From the NCBI RefSeq assembly GCF_037890675.1, contig NZ_CP149574.1:4006874-4070873 (forward strand): DNA of 64,000 nt. Direction: 5' to 3'. The position numbers were made by a program, and so were the translations under genes. This DNA comes from Methylovirgula sp. 4M-Z18. Its GTDB lineage: Bacteria > Pseudomonadota > Alphaproteobacteria > Rhizobiales > Beijerinckiaceae. This document shows, piece by piece, positions 19,416-28,215 of this stretch (position 1 is the first letter of the stretch; each line of letters opens with the position of its first letter). The notes below the pieces were generated by a model. The model made no database searches. It was not told the DNA's origin and was given only the letters and a program-made list of their open reading frames with translations.

Positions 19416-20352
19416 TCCCCGCGATATCGGCTGAATTCGCCGCGACATCATCTGCAGGAACGGCTGCCGTCCTGCGGTCGCTTCGGCCAAAATGCCGCTC
19501 CAGAAAATGCTGCATGATCGATAGGATGGTTGTCAGAACGAGGTACCAGATGGAGGCTACGATCAGCAGCGGTATGGTCTCAAAATTCACCGTGTAGATG
19601 AGCTGCGCTGAGTACAGAAGTTCCTGCAACGCAATAACACTGACCAGAGACGTGGTCTTGAGCATGCCGATGAGTTGGTTGCCCGTGGGCGGAATAATCA
19701 CGCGCATTGCCTGTGGCAAGACGACACGCCACATCACCCGGAAGCTCGACATGCCGAGCGCTTCTGCCGCTTCCCTTTGCCCAGCGGCAACCGAATTCAG
19801 CCCGGATCGTACGATTTCGGACATGTAGGCGCCCTCGTTCAATCCAAGTCCCAGAAGCGCAGCGACATACACCGTTATGTATTGGTTGGCGTCGAAACTG
19901 CCGAAGCTGGGGCCGAAAGGGAACCCGATGGTAATTTTCGGGTAAAGCGCGGAGAGATTGAACCAGAAGATAAGCTGGACCAGCAGCGGGGTACCGCGAA
20001 ACACCCACAGATAGCCGGAAGCCACGCTAGCCAGGACGCGATTTTCGGATGTCCGCATAAGCGCGATGACAGTGCCCAGAATGATGCCAATTGCCATGGC
20101 GGCAATGGTCAACCAGATCGTCATAAGCAGGCCGGAGATGATGGCATCGTCCAACAGATACTTGAGAACGATCTCCCACTTGAAGCGCGGATTGGTGATC
20201 ATCGAGGTGACCAGCCCGACCAAAACCACCAGCAAGACCGCCGCGGCCAGCCACCGGCCATAGTGCCTGAGTGGGACGACGGGCATTTTTTCGATGTCCT
20301 GACCCGCGGGCCAGCTTGATAGGTCTGTCACTGGCATTCCCCTAACGGTCAT
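19408..20352 (-). CDS. Polar amino acid ABC transporter permease (HisM/GlnP type)
   Basis: An inner-membrane permease of about 314 residues with roughly five or six helices. The ATPase-contact loop is [23 protein letters not shown] long N-terminal extension (about 35 residues before the first helix) and a 40-residue hydrophilic C-terminal tail are longer than usual. The start is uncertain: ATG at 20352 is chosen, ATG at 20337 or TTG at 20385 are alternatives. Only one permease gene is present, so the channel is probably a homodimer. Confidence 0.85.
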   Translation of the reverse strand: MTVRGMPVTDLSSWPAGQDIEKMPVVPLRHYGRWLAAAVLLVVLVGLVTSMITNPRFKWEIVLKYLLDDAIISGLLMTIWLTIAAMAIGIILGTVIALMRTSENRVLASVASGYLWVFRGTPLLVQLIFWFNLSALYPKITIGFPFGPSFGSFDANQYITVYVAALLGLGLNEGAYMSEIVRSGLNSVAAGQREAAEALGMSSFRVMWRVVLPQAMRVIIPPTGNQLIGMLKTTSLVSVIALQELLYSAQLIYTVNFETIPLLIVASIWYLVLTTILSIMQHFLERHFGRSDRRTAAVPADDVAANSADIAGNA

Positions 20353-20388
20353 CCTCGGATTTTGCTCTGGCAATTTATGACGCAACCA

Positions 20389-20402
20389 TGTAATCGATAA
20401 CC
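20389..20402. promoter_or_regulatory. Predicted GntR operator, site 4
   Basis: TGTAATCGATAACC lies in the divergent region between the permease gene (minus) and the lactone-oxidase-like gene (plus). It combines the ATCGATAACC half seen at site 1 with the TGTAAT half seen at site 3. Confidence 0.5.
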
Positions 20403-20477
20403 GGTAGCCGCTTACATAGTGACGTTGACGGCTGAAGCAGTCAAGGCCCGCGCAGTCGAAAATGATGGGAGAGTCGT

Positions 20478-21701
20478 TTGGCAGGTAAGAGTCGATGGTC
20501 CAACTGGGGCGGCAACCAAACGTTTCAGCCAGCGAAAAGCGTGACTCCCGCCGATGAGGCGGATGCGATCTCGGAGATTCGAGCCGCGATCGCGCACAAA
20601 CGACCCATCCGGGTAGCCGGCGGCGGGCACTCCTTCACACCCATTGTTCAGACAGACGGAATCCTCCTCGACCTCTCGGGGCTTAGCGGCGTGATTTCGG
20701 CGGATCCGTCGGAACGCCGGGCAAAAGTCTGGGCAGGATCGAAGCTTGCCGCGCTGGGAGCTCCCCTCTGGAGCGAAGGACTGTCGATAGCCAATCAGGG
20801 CGACATCGACGCCCAATCCATCGCAGGCGCCATAGCCACCGGCACAAAGGGATCGGGCATCAACTTTGGCTCGATGTCTTCGATGGTCACAAGCCTGAGA
20901 ATCGTCAACGGTCGAGGTGACGTTGTAGACGTCGATCAATCCGATCTCGAGCGGCTCCGTGCTGCCCAAGTTTCCCTCGGATTGCTGGGGCCTTTGCTGA
21001 GGGTCGGTTTACAGCTCGTGCCGGCTTACCGGCTTCGCGAGGAAAATGTCATCTTGCCGATGACAGAGGTGATGCGACAGTGGGACTTCTTCCTTTCCGA
21101 GTATCGGCATTTCTCGTTCTGGTGGATGCCGACAGACCGGTCATCCCACATGTACAAGCTCGGCGACGTTCCGGCCGATCATTGCTTTGTGAAGTTGCTG
21201 AGAGAAGTTCCTGCCGACGAGCCCGAGTCGCCGGTCGGCGAAACGAACCGACGCACGGATCGAGCGTACCGCATCTATCCGGATGGCACGACCGTCGCCG
21301 AGTTTCATGAACTTGAATACATGATCCGAGCAGCGGACGCTCGCGCCGTCGTGGCGTTGATACGTGACCTGATGTGGAAGCGATTCCCGGACGAAATATC
21401 GCCGCTACAGGTCCGTTGGCAGAAAGCGGACGACGCATTTTTGTCTGCCCAAGGCGGAAGAGATACCACGTCAATTTCCGTCTCTGGTGAAATAGGTCGA
21501 AACTATCTTCCATTCCTCCGCGCAGTTGACGAGACGCTGCAGCCATTTTCAGCGCGCCCACATTGGGGCAAGATTCACTTTCTCGATCGGGAGCGCGTGG
21601 AGCGGCTGTATCCGGATTTTGTGCGGTTCCAGAAGGTCAGAAAGGAAATGGACCCGGACAATCTGTTCCTTAACCCTCACCTTGCGGATCTCTTTGGCTG
21701 A
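20478..21701 (+). CDS. FAD-binding oxidoreductase of the aldonolactone oxidase family (ALO/GULO type)
   Basis: A 407-residue flavoprotein of the VAO fold. The FAD loop RVAGGGHSFTP (about residue 45) carries the histidine that in this family can bind FAD covalently. The C-terminal HWGKIHFLDRE motif (about residue 363) is diagnostic for L-gulono/D-arabinono/xylitol-type oxidases. The start is TTG at 20478; the nearby ATG codons are out of frame and a GGGAG element precedes it. Members oxidise sugar lactones or alditols. It is followed after 12 bases by another flavoprotein gene, and a GntR-type operator precedes it. Confidence 0.85.
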   Translation: MAGKSRWSNWGGNQTFQPAKSVTPADEADAISEIRAAIAHKRPIRVAGGGHSFTPIVQTDGILLDLSGLSGVISADPSERRAKVWAGSKLAALGAPLWSEGLSIANQGDIDAQSIAGAIATGTKGSGINFGSMSSMVTSLRIVNGRGDVVDVDQSDLERLRAAQVSLGLLGPLLRVGLQLVPAYRLREENVILPMTEVMRQWDFFLSEYRHFSFWWMPTDRSSHMYKLGDVPADHCFVKLLREVPADEPESPVGETNRRTDRAYRIYPDGTTVAEFHELEYMIRAADARAVVALIRDLMWKRFPDEISPLQVRWQKADDAFLSAQGGRDTTSISVSGEIGRNYLPFLRAVDETLQPFSARPHWGKIHFLDRERVERLYPDFVRFQKVRKEMDPDNLFLNPHLADLFG

Positions 21702-21713
21702 GCATCGTTTCAA

Positions 21714-23267
21714 ATGATGGACAATGGATTTTCCGACCTCGCAAAATCACCGTTCGACGTGCTGATCATTGGCGCCGGCATAAATGGCTGCTCGACGGCG
21801 CGGGAACTTTCCCGCCTCGGCTACAGCGTTCTGCTTGCTGATCGTGGTGACCTTGGCGGCGCAACGACCGCCCGTTCGGGGCGCGTCCTGCATTGCGGCC
21901 TGCAATTGCTCGCACCCAAGCGGTCCCTGGTGGACTATCTAGCAGACCCCTTGGACCTGGTGATGCGTCTTCGGTCCGCCAGGAGAGCAGCTCGGGATTT
22001 CGAGGAGTTCTGTCGTCAACCGCCGCGGCAACTCGAGCCGATGACAACCTTCGTGCCGATTTTCCATGACAGCCCCTACAGCGGATGGCAGGTCGACCTG
22101 GGCGCAAAGGTCATCAGGATGTTCGTTGGCAACGGCGCAAATTTCCAATATCGCCGCTGGGGCCTTAACGAGAGCCGATCCAATCCGTTTGTCCCGGATC
22201 TTGGCAAACGTGAGACGCTCCGATCGCTGATTTCGTTCCGAGACTTTCGGTTTTGCTGGCCGGAGCGGATCGCGATTGACGCTGCACTTGCCGCCGAGCG
22301 AAATGGCACCAGACTTTTGAGCTTCACGAATGTGAGTGATCTATCGCGTGCGCCAGCCGGTCGTTGGCATGCAAGACTGGTGCAGGTTCGTGATGGCGAT
22401 CGCGAGATGGAGGTGTCCGCCCGCATCGTCCTCAATTTGGCTGGCGCCCGGGTCGACGACGTGATCGCCAGCGCAAATCCCACATCGGTCATCGCGAAGA
22501 AAGTGGTCGCCGTCAAGGGTGTCTACCTGCTGGTGAAACTCCCGGCGCGATATCACGGTCTGGGTCTAGCCGGAACGAACAGTGTTGGCGAGCCGATCTG
22601 CTGCCTGCCTTGGATCGATCTCCACTATATTGGTCCCACGGAGACACCATTCACCGGTGCATTGGCGGATGTCAGACCAGAAGAGGAAGATATCGATTTC
22701 TTGCTGGCCGAAATGCGCAGATTTGCTCCCGGCCTTGCAATTACTCGAAGCAACGTTGTGATGGCCTGGGCCGGCGTACGTCCCATAACGACCCAGAAGG
22801 GATATCCCAAAGGCAAACGACTGCCATTTAACACGATTCATGATCTGGCTTTGGAAGGGTTGCCGAACATGCTGGCACTCAGCTGGGGCATTGTTGCAAA
22901 CCATCGTTCGACGGCTCGGGCACTCGCCAAAGCAGTCTCTTCAAAAATTCCACGTTCCAGGCCGGTCCAGGCGCAGTGGAGTGGACACATCGCCCTTCCG
23001 GGAACAGGGCGCCGACTCCAGGATGACTATTCAGCCACAGACGATGACGTGAGGTTCTGCGTCGAACATGAGCACGCGAAAGACCTGAGCGGCGTCTTAT
23101 TCAGTCGGATAGGCCTCGGCTGGACTGGACATATGACCGCAGAAGCGGTGCGCGTTGCGGCAACGACGATGGCGCCACTGCTATCGTGGAGCCGGAGTAG
23201 GACACAGGATGAGCTCGACAAATTCAAAACAAAGCTCAAGGTCGATCATTGCTACGAGCTTGTTTGA
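21714..23267 (+). CDS. FAD-dependent oxidoreductase, GlpD (glycerol-3-phosphate dehydrogenase)-like
   Basis: A 517-residue flavoprotein with an N-terminal dinucleotide motif (VLIIGAGINGCSTARELSR, about residue 17), a GGATTARSGRVLHCGLQLL segment typical of GlpD/DAO-type enzymes, and a GlpD-style C-terminal helical domain (DVRFCVEHEHAKDLSGVLFSR). True GlpD has SS/TSS-K near the second motif, so this is likely a paralogue acting on another polyol phosphate or hydroxy acid. It forms a two-gene operon with the lactone-oxidase-like gene and closes the GntR block on the right. Confidence 0.82.
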   Translation: MMDNGFSDLAKSPFDVLIIGAGINGCSTARELSRLGYSVLLADRGDLGGATTARSGRVLHCGLQLLAPKRSLVDYLADPLDLVMRLRSARRAARDFEEFCRQPPRQLEPMTTFVPIFHDSPYSGWQVDLGAKVIRMFVGNGANFQYRRWGLNESRSNPFVPDLGKRETLRSLISFRDFRFCWPERIAIDAALAAERNGTRLLSFTNVSDLSRAPAGRWHARLVQVRDGDREMEVSARIVLNLAGARVDDVIASANPTSVIAKKVVAVKGVYLLVKLPARYHGLGLAGTNSVGEPICCLPWIDLHYIGPTETPFTGALADVRPEEEDIDFLLAEMRRFAPGLAITRSNVVMAWAGVRPITTQKGYPKGKRLPFNTIHDLALEGLPNMLALSWGIVANHRSTARALAKAVSSKIPRSRPVQAQWSGHIALPGTGRRLQDDYSATDDDVRFCVEHEHAKDLSGVLFSRIGLGWTGHMTAEAVRVAATTMAPLLSWSRSRTQDELDKFKTKLKVDHCYELV

Positions 23268-23320
23268 GAGCTTTCACGTAGCTCAGGTCGGGATACGGCT
23301 CGCAGCTGTACGGTACGCGT

Positions 23321-23480
23321 TCAGGTGCGTGGAATGGGGATCATGATGCGCTCGGGTTTCGGCCCTTCGGCCGCCAAGCTGGCGAAGATGCGATCAAACA
23401 CGCCAAGCCGGCGCCGGCGGATAAAGCGGTTGTAGAGCATTTTGTGCGGCCAGCGCCCTTGGGCGCATCCTTACGCCGCA
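23321..23480 (-). pseudogene. IS5-family transposase orfA fragment
   Basis: On the minus strand the fragment reads NGLRRKDAPKG, then after a frameshift WPHKMLYNRFIRRRRLGVFD and RIFASLAAEGPKPERIMI, ending at a stop. This is the N-terminal region of IS5-type transposases (normally ...APKGYGPHKTLYNRF...). The rest of the element is missing. It adjoins the left IS1380 fragment. Confidence 0.75.
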
Positions 23481-23499
23481 GACCATTGCAGATCACCTA

Positions 23500-23990
23500 G
23501 CCCGGATTATGCATGGCAGCTTGGCGGATGTAGCCTAAGAGGCTGATTTTGCGTAGCATCTGGTTGTCGAAGCTGATTCACGCGATTTCTGCCGAGCCAC
23601 CCCCCGCCATGAACGATCCTATGCTGCCGCTACCCGGTCTGTCATCCGTTTCGCGCAAATCCGTTGTGGCTAAATTCGATGGCGGCTCGTTGTCGTCGGA
23701 CGGCGGCATCCTGGTGCTGCGAAAGCTGGAGCAACGGCTGTGTGTCGCCGATCGTTTGGCCGCCTGCATCGACGACCCGCGCGCTCCCGACCAGATCACG
23801 CACTCTCTTTCCGACATCATTCGCTTTCGCCTGTTGATGATCGCGGCCGGCTATGAAGACGGCATCGACGCCAATCGCCTACGCGCCGATCCCGCCTTCA
23901 AAATGGCGCATGACCTTGCCCCCGTCCGACCGCGAGCTGTGTTCGCAATCGACGATCTCGCGGCTGGAAAACCTGCCCGGCGCAAAAAAT
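23500..23990 (+). mobile_element. IS1380-family element fragment, left copy
   Basis: The fragment holds the left part of an IS1380-type element, including about 100 bases before the transposase gene. It is nearly identical over about 210 bases to 29252-29470, in the same orientation. Together they bracket the exosortase cassette. The right portion of the element is missing in both copies. Confidence 0.7.
23609..23990 (+). pseudogene. IS1380-family transposase, truncated and frameshifted
   Basis: The frame starts MNDPMLPLPGLSS and contains VVAKFDGGSLSSDGGILVLR, typical of the IS1380 N-terminus. It continues to GYEDGIDANRLRADPAFKMA. A one-base shift near 23920 moves the continuation (PSDRELCSQSTISRLENLPGA) to another frame, and homology ends near 23988. 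The full transposase is about 450 residues, so more than two thirds is lost. Confidence 0.8.
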
Positions 23991-24237
23991 CCTGAGCCTG
24001 GCGCTGACGCACATCCCGCGGCTCGTCACTTGACCCACGGCGCGGCGCGCCCCGTCTTCAACCCTATCCCGTCAACCTCAAGCCTCGACCCTCGCACCTC
24101 CGTCCCGTCACAGGAGAGGATGGGCCGCGTCAACACGTCCGCGTCCCGGTCGACAATTGCAAAACGCCCCGCAAAACCGCTATCGCCACGCATAATGGCG
24201 GCTAGCAGAGTCAAACAATTGCGGGTGATTTGCCATG

Positions 24238-24262
24238 GGGTCAACATTTGGTGCAATTTCAC
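24238..24262. repeat. 25-bp sequence repeated inverted at 59722-59746
   Basis: Positions 24238-24262 are the exact reverse complement of 59722-59746. Here the sequence sits between the left IS1380 fragment and the TPR gene; the other copy lies just outside the IS630 element. It may be the end of an unidentified transposable element. Confidence 0.55.
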
Positions 24263-24266
24263 GCAT

Positions 24267-26486
24267 TCACCAATGTGTCTCGACTTGTTCTGCTTGGGTC
24301 GTAAGTTCGTCAAGGAGTTGGAGTGCTTTTTCCCTGTCAGGAAACTCTTGATTCGACTCTTTAGCGCGCTGCAAGACGGTGATCGCGGCGCTTATCTGTT
24401 GTGTACTATAAAGCGCGGTTGCTAGATGAAATTGTATCTCGGGCCTATCCGGCAATTTGTGTGCGCTCTGTTCTAACAGAGACAAACCTCTATAATAATA
24501 TGCTCTCTTAATATAGATCCAACCCAAGGTGTCGCAGATATAAGGGTCGTTCGGCATCATCTTCCAGGCTTTCTCGGCAAGATGAGCAGCCTTCGCAAGG
24601 TCTGGAATCTTTTCGGTATAGATACTTGCCAAGTTGTTAAGTGCCGCGGCCGAGTCGGGCTCAACCGTCAGAAGCTGTTCATAGGTACTCCGCGCCGCCT
24701 CGAAGTCCTTCAGATCGGTCTGAATCATCGCGATCTGGAGAAGCACAGCAGGCGACTTATTCCTGTTGGCAAATGAAGTCAGCTGCTCCAACGCCTCTTG
24801 CAATCTGTGCGTGGCAACGTAAGCGGCTCCAAGTAGGAGATAAGCCGGCTCGAAGTTGGCATCCAGCTCGATGGCCTTTATCGAGGCTGCTTCCGCTGCG
24901 TCGTAATCCTCCCGAGCGAGATCGATCTCAGCTTTGAGACACCACAGGCTTGGGACAGTCGGAGATTTGGCGAGTTGCTCCTCTACGCGGCTCGCGGCAG
25001 CCTCCCTATGGTTTTCTGCGATATCCATCTTCACGATCTGGGAAAGAGCAGGGAGATAGCCCGGTGCGATTCGCAAAGCTTCTTCGAAAGCTGATCGGGC
25101 ATCTGCCGGTCGATTTTGGCGGGCAAGATACATACCGATGAGCAACGCCGGTTGCGGATCTTTAGGGAACAAGTCCGACATCCGGCGATAAGTCGCCAAC
25201 GCTTCCCCGCTGTTGTGCTGTATCAAATAGGCGTCGGCCAAAATGAGATGCGGACCAATACGCGGCGGTTCCCGTTTAATTAACTCTGTAAGCGAGGCTA
25301 TCGCTGTAGCCGCGTCTCCCTTTATTAACTTTAATTCATCGCGCAGAACGACCGCGTCCTCAAAATCTGGGTCCAGCGCAACGGCTCGATCAAGGCTATC
25401 TATAGCCTGATCAACATTTCGGATGGATAGTTGCTTCAGCGCGATCTGGTAATGCAGATCCGGAACACGGTCGTACATCGATCGAAGCCGCGCGAACTCT
25501 TGAAGGGACTCAAGGGGTAATTTCAAGTTTGCCTTGGCGACTAGTGCGGCATAATTGGTGGGCTCCTCCGCGAGGATTGTGTCCGCGATCTTTACACAAT
25601 CCTGAACCCGTCCTTCTCTACAGGCCAGGTTCATTAAGTCGACCCAGGCTGGGAGGAAATCCGGCGCCTTTTGGGTTATCTCCTTCAACAAGAGGTCAGC
25701 TGTTTCGCGCTCTCCATTTGCACGCTTGAAGTCTGCATACCCTATTCGCCAGTTAGATCGCAGTCGCGCATGTTGCGTGGCCATCGCCAAAAAGTGGTCT
25801 GCTCTTTTTGCGTCGTTGCGCATCCAGTACAGGTGCCCCAACGCAAATTGCGCAGGAGCGAAACTCGGGTCCAGTTGTAAGGCTTGTATCAAATCGGCTT
25901 CTGCGCCCGCGGTATCAAGCTGCCGCAAGTCCAGTGTTCCGAGCGCGACTTCATAAACAGCCCGATCGCCAACTTGTTGGCGAAGGGCCTCGATCCGCTG
26001 ACGGGCGTCTTGAATATCCTGCGTTGAGCGGGCTGCATCGGTCAGCAGCAAAACTGCTTCCTCGTTCACGGGATCTCTTGTCAATACCGAATTTGCGGCC
26101 CTTTTAGCCTTTTGCTTCACACCCACCGCTAAATAAACTGCGCCAAGCTTCAGCTTCACTGTATCATTTTCTGGTTCGAGCGCCGCTGCTTGCTGTAGAT
26201 ATTCGTATGATTTGGAAAGCCTGCCTTGATCGAAATAAATAACGCCTAGCTCTCGCGCTGCCACGGCGTCACCAGGAAACAGTCGAAGTACTTTAAGATA
26301 TTCTCGCTCGGCATTTTTAAAATCTTCCGATGCGAGATATTGTGTCGCACGCCTCATATAGAGCTCTTTGTCGGCATCCTTCGAGGTGAGATGATCGCTA
26401 AGTGTCACGAACAGCAATGTGATGAACAGGAGAGCCGATGACAAAAGTAGAATGGTGACGCAAAATTTGTACCGATGGGCCGCCAT
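24267..26486 (-). CDS. TPR-repeat protein of an exosortase system (PrsT-like)
   Basis: A 739-residue protein with one N-terminal membrane segment (FCVTILLLSSALLFITLLFV) followed by about 18 tetratricopeptide-like helix pairs across the remaining length (for example AREYLKVLRLFPGDAVAARELG and LAEKAWKMMPNDPYICDTLGWIY). The frame extends to a TTG at 26516, but ATG at 26486 has GAGG four bases upstream. The architecture resembles PrsT, the large TPR protein accompanying PEP-CTERM/exosortase loci. It is the last gene of the minus-strand cassette behind the ice-binding-like gene. A role as periplasmic or membrane scaffold in export or polysaccharide assembly is inferred. Base composition is AT-richer than in flanking operons. 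Confidence 0.8.
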   Translation of the reverse strand: MAAHRYKFCVTILLLSSALLFITLLFVTLSDHLTSKDADKELYMRRATQYLASEDFKNAEREYLKVLRLFPGDAVAARELGVIYFDQGRLSKSYEYLQQAAALEPENDTVKLKLGAVYLAVGVKQKAKRAANSVLTRDPVNEEAVLLLTDAARSTQDIQDARQRIEALRQQVGDRAVYEVALGTLDLRQLDTAGAEADLIQALQLDPSFAPAQFALGHLYWMRNDAKRADHFLAMATQHARLRSNWRIGYADFKRANGERETADLLLKEITQKAPDFLPAWVDLMNLACREGRVQDCVKIADTILAEEPTNYAALVAKANLKLPLESLQEFARLRSMYDRVPDLHYQIALKQLSIRNVDQAIDSLDRAVALDPDFEDAVVLRDELKLIKGDAATAIASLTELIKREPPRIGPHLILADAYLIQHNSGEALATYRRMSDLFPKDPQPALLIGMYLARQNRPADARSAFEEALRIAPGYLPALSQIVKMDIAENHREAAASRVEEQLAKSPTVPSLWCLKAEIDLAREDYDAAEAASIKAIELDANFEPAYLLLGAAYVATHRLQEALEQLTSFANRNKSPAVLLQIAMIQTDLKDFEAARSTYEQLLTVEPDSAAALNNLASIYTEKIPDLAKAAHLAEKAWKMMPNDPYICDTLGWIYIKRAYYYRGLSLLEQSAHKLPDRPEIQFHLATALYSTQQISAAITVLQRAKESNQEFPDREKALQLLDELTTQAEQVETHW

Positions 26487-26630
26487 TTTCCTCAAGATCC
26501 TGATTTGGTACCGCAATCTACTTGGCTTGATTTTTCGCAGTCAATTTTAGCCATTGGTGCGGGCGCGCAGGGAAATGGGCCGCGGCTGGCAAACTTTGTC
26601 CGTCTATCTCTCTTCACACCAGGCTTAACT

Positions 26631-27557
26631 TTAAATCCGTCTAACTCCTGTTCGACGCAGCCATAGAGCCAGGAGGAGACCCCCTAGTATGAGGAAAGAT
26701 GGAATGCTCGCTCCTATTAAAGGTGCGGGCGCGCCATTGACGCCGCTCACGTTCGCCCCGGACGCTATGTTGATATTGCCGCCGCTAATTATCGAGCCGG
26801 CAAATGACCCGGGGGAAAGCTGGACATTCTCGTTGGGCGCAAGGATAGTCCCTGCCAAAACTGATTCATTGAGCAGACCGCCGCTGGCTTGAACATTGTT
26901 TCCAGTAACATTGAAGACGACATCATTCGCTGTGAGACCGCCAGCTAATACGATGTCGGCCGAGTTAAGTGCCATGCCGCCGGAGTCGTTCAAAATAAAT
27001 TCAGTACCAGCTGAGCCGCTTAGCGTGAGAACCGCTCCGTTCCCCAAGGTGATGCTGCTGAGATTAATGACGTTCAGGCCTCCAGGATTGCCAGCAGTAA
27101 TTGTCGTCGTGTTTGTGATCTGGCTCCCGGAGACGGTCTGGGTCGGTGTCAGAGCTGAAAACGCGCTTGACGCCTTGGCAGCAGAACTGGCGGCTGAAGA
27201 GAGGAGCGCGCCTTGATCAGTAAGAACGCCGCCGATGGGCAAAGCGCCACCGCTGAAGTTCGCGGTCTGCGAACCACCCAAGTAGAGGCTGCCAATTAAA
27301 GGAACGCCGGAATCACTGAAATTCCCTGAACTGGTCCCAAGGACTCCTACATTTCCCAAGATCGATCCTGGAGGAGCAGGGCCGGATATACTGACGTTGC
27401 CGTTGCTGTTGATATCGAGGACCGCGAAATTCCCGGCCGCACCAAGTTCGGTACTAATAAAATCCGCAGACGCGGAACGCATTGGAGCCACGATGAACAG
27501 CGCCGTCGCGGCAACTGCGCCGACAAATCGGCTGGTTGCAAGAGATTTTAAAGCCAT
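26631..27557 (-). CDS. DUF3494 ice-binding-like surface protein with C-terminal sorting tail
   Basis: A 308-residue exported protein. The signal peptide ends near SASA-D (about residue 31). The central 210 residues are rich in Gly, Ser, Asn and hydrophobic repeats (GAAGNFAVLDINSNGNVSIS, FILNDSGGMALNSADIVLAG, TGNNVQASGGLLNESVLAGT), the pattern of the DUF3494 beta-helix fold found in ice-binding proteins and adhesins. The C-terminus is a tripartite tail: APAPLIGASIPS, a hydrophobic helix, then RRTGVRR, as expected for an exosortase substrate. ATG at 27557 has AGAGG five bases upstream; an ATG at 27572 is possible. Probable role is a surface adhesin or matrix protein; ice binding itself is not implied. 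Confidence 0.82.
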   Translation of the reverse strand: MALKSLATSRFVGAVAATALFIVAPMRSASADFISTELGAAGNFAVLDINSNGNVSISGPAPPGSILGNVGVLGTSSGNFSDSGVPLIGSLYLGGSQTANFSGGALPIGGVLTDQGALLSSAASSAAKASSAFSALTPTQTVSGSQITNTTTITAGNPGGLNVINLSSITLGNGAVLTLSGSAGTEFILNDSGGMALNSADIVLAGGLTANDVVFNVTGNNVQASGGLLNESVLAGTILAPNENVQLSPGSFAGSIISGGNINIASGANVSGVNGAPAPLIGASIPSFLILGGLLLALWLRRTGVRRI

Positions 27558-27642
27558 GACAGCCTCTTTCATTAGAAAGCCATCCGGTTATTCGGACTTT
27601 CCGAAAAATCCGCAAATTAAATTACACATTTAAAGGACCTCG

Positions 27643-27673
27643 AATTAAATAAAATGTCAAGTTATCTTTTGAC
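27643..27673 (-). promoter_or_regulatory. Duplicated promoter element upstream of the ice-binding-like gene
   Basis: A 31-bp sequence identical to 29201-29231, located about 85 bases upstream of the gene. On the minus strand it contains TTGACA as a good -35 box with AT-rich sequence at -10 distance. An inverted repeat, GTCAA-N8-TTGAC, overlaps that -35 box and could be an operator. Confidence 0.6.
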
Positions 27674-27708
27674 GCTACGGACGCCTTTCGGTTCAAGGGC
27701 CGTGACTG

Positions 27709-28215
27709 TCAGCTCGAAACGGCAGGAAGATAGTCGCGATCCCAGACGAGGCGCCAATCCACGGCGTCAACGGCCTCGCAGCCAATCGGGGCGTCGATGC
27801 GCAGGAGGTGCCATCCAGGCGTGTATCGACTAAGGCCTAAGAGAGCAAGCGCTGCCTGGCTCGTCCGTTTCAGATAGACTCCTATTCGATCTCGTTTTTT
27901 CCAGGTGCTGTCTAGGTAGACGTAGCGGATCGAATAGTTACCCCGCGCAACTCCAATCAAGGGCTCGTCCTCGAAGGTCAAGAAGAGAACGGTAACGTAC
28001 ACTGGCCCGGGGCATCCTGGGGCATCGAACGTCAGCTGCCCCTGCGTACTTGCCGTGGCGGGCTCTTGAAAGGCCAAGCCACCTGCCTCTCCCACGCGGA
28101 TAATCGCCGGCACCATATTCTCGCTTGCTGGGAATATTTCGCTGGGACGAGAATTAACGAGTAGCGTAGCTATTAGAAGGGTCCCAAAAACCGCATGGTG
28201 CATACGCACTTTCAT
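27709..28215 (-). CDS. Small exported protein associated with the exosortase
   Basis: A 168-residue protein whose ATG overlaps the exosortase stop in an ATGA arrangement. An N-terminal hydrophobic segment (AVFGTLLIATLLVNSRP) suggests membrane anchoring or secretion. The remaining 130 residues are predicted soluble, with beta-rich stretches (QGQLTFDAPGCPGPVYVTVL) and a conserved-looking end (GWHLLRIDAPIGCEAVDAVDW). I do not recognise a named domain. Position and size resemble the EpsI-like or accessory proteins often encoded with exosortases. Its exact job is unknown. Confidence 0.7.
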   Translation of the reverse strand: MKVRMHHAVFGTLLIATLLVNSRPSEIFPASENMVPAIIRVGEAGGLAFQEPATASTQGQLTFDAPGCPGPVYVTVLFLTFEDEPLIGVARGNYSIRYVYLDSTWKKRDRIGVYLKRTSQAALALLGLSRYTPGWHLLRIDAPIGCEAVDAVDWRLVWDRDYLPAVSS

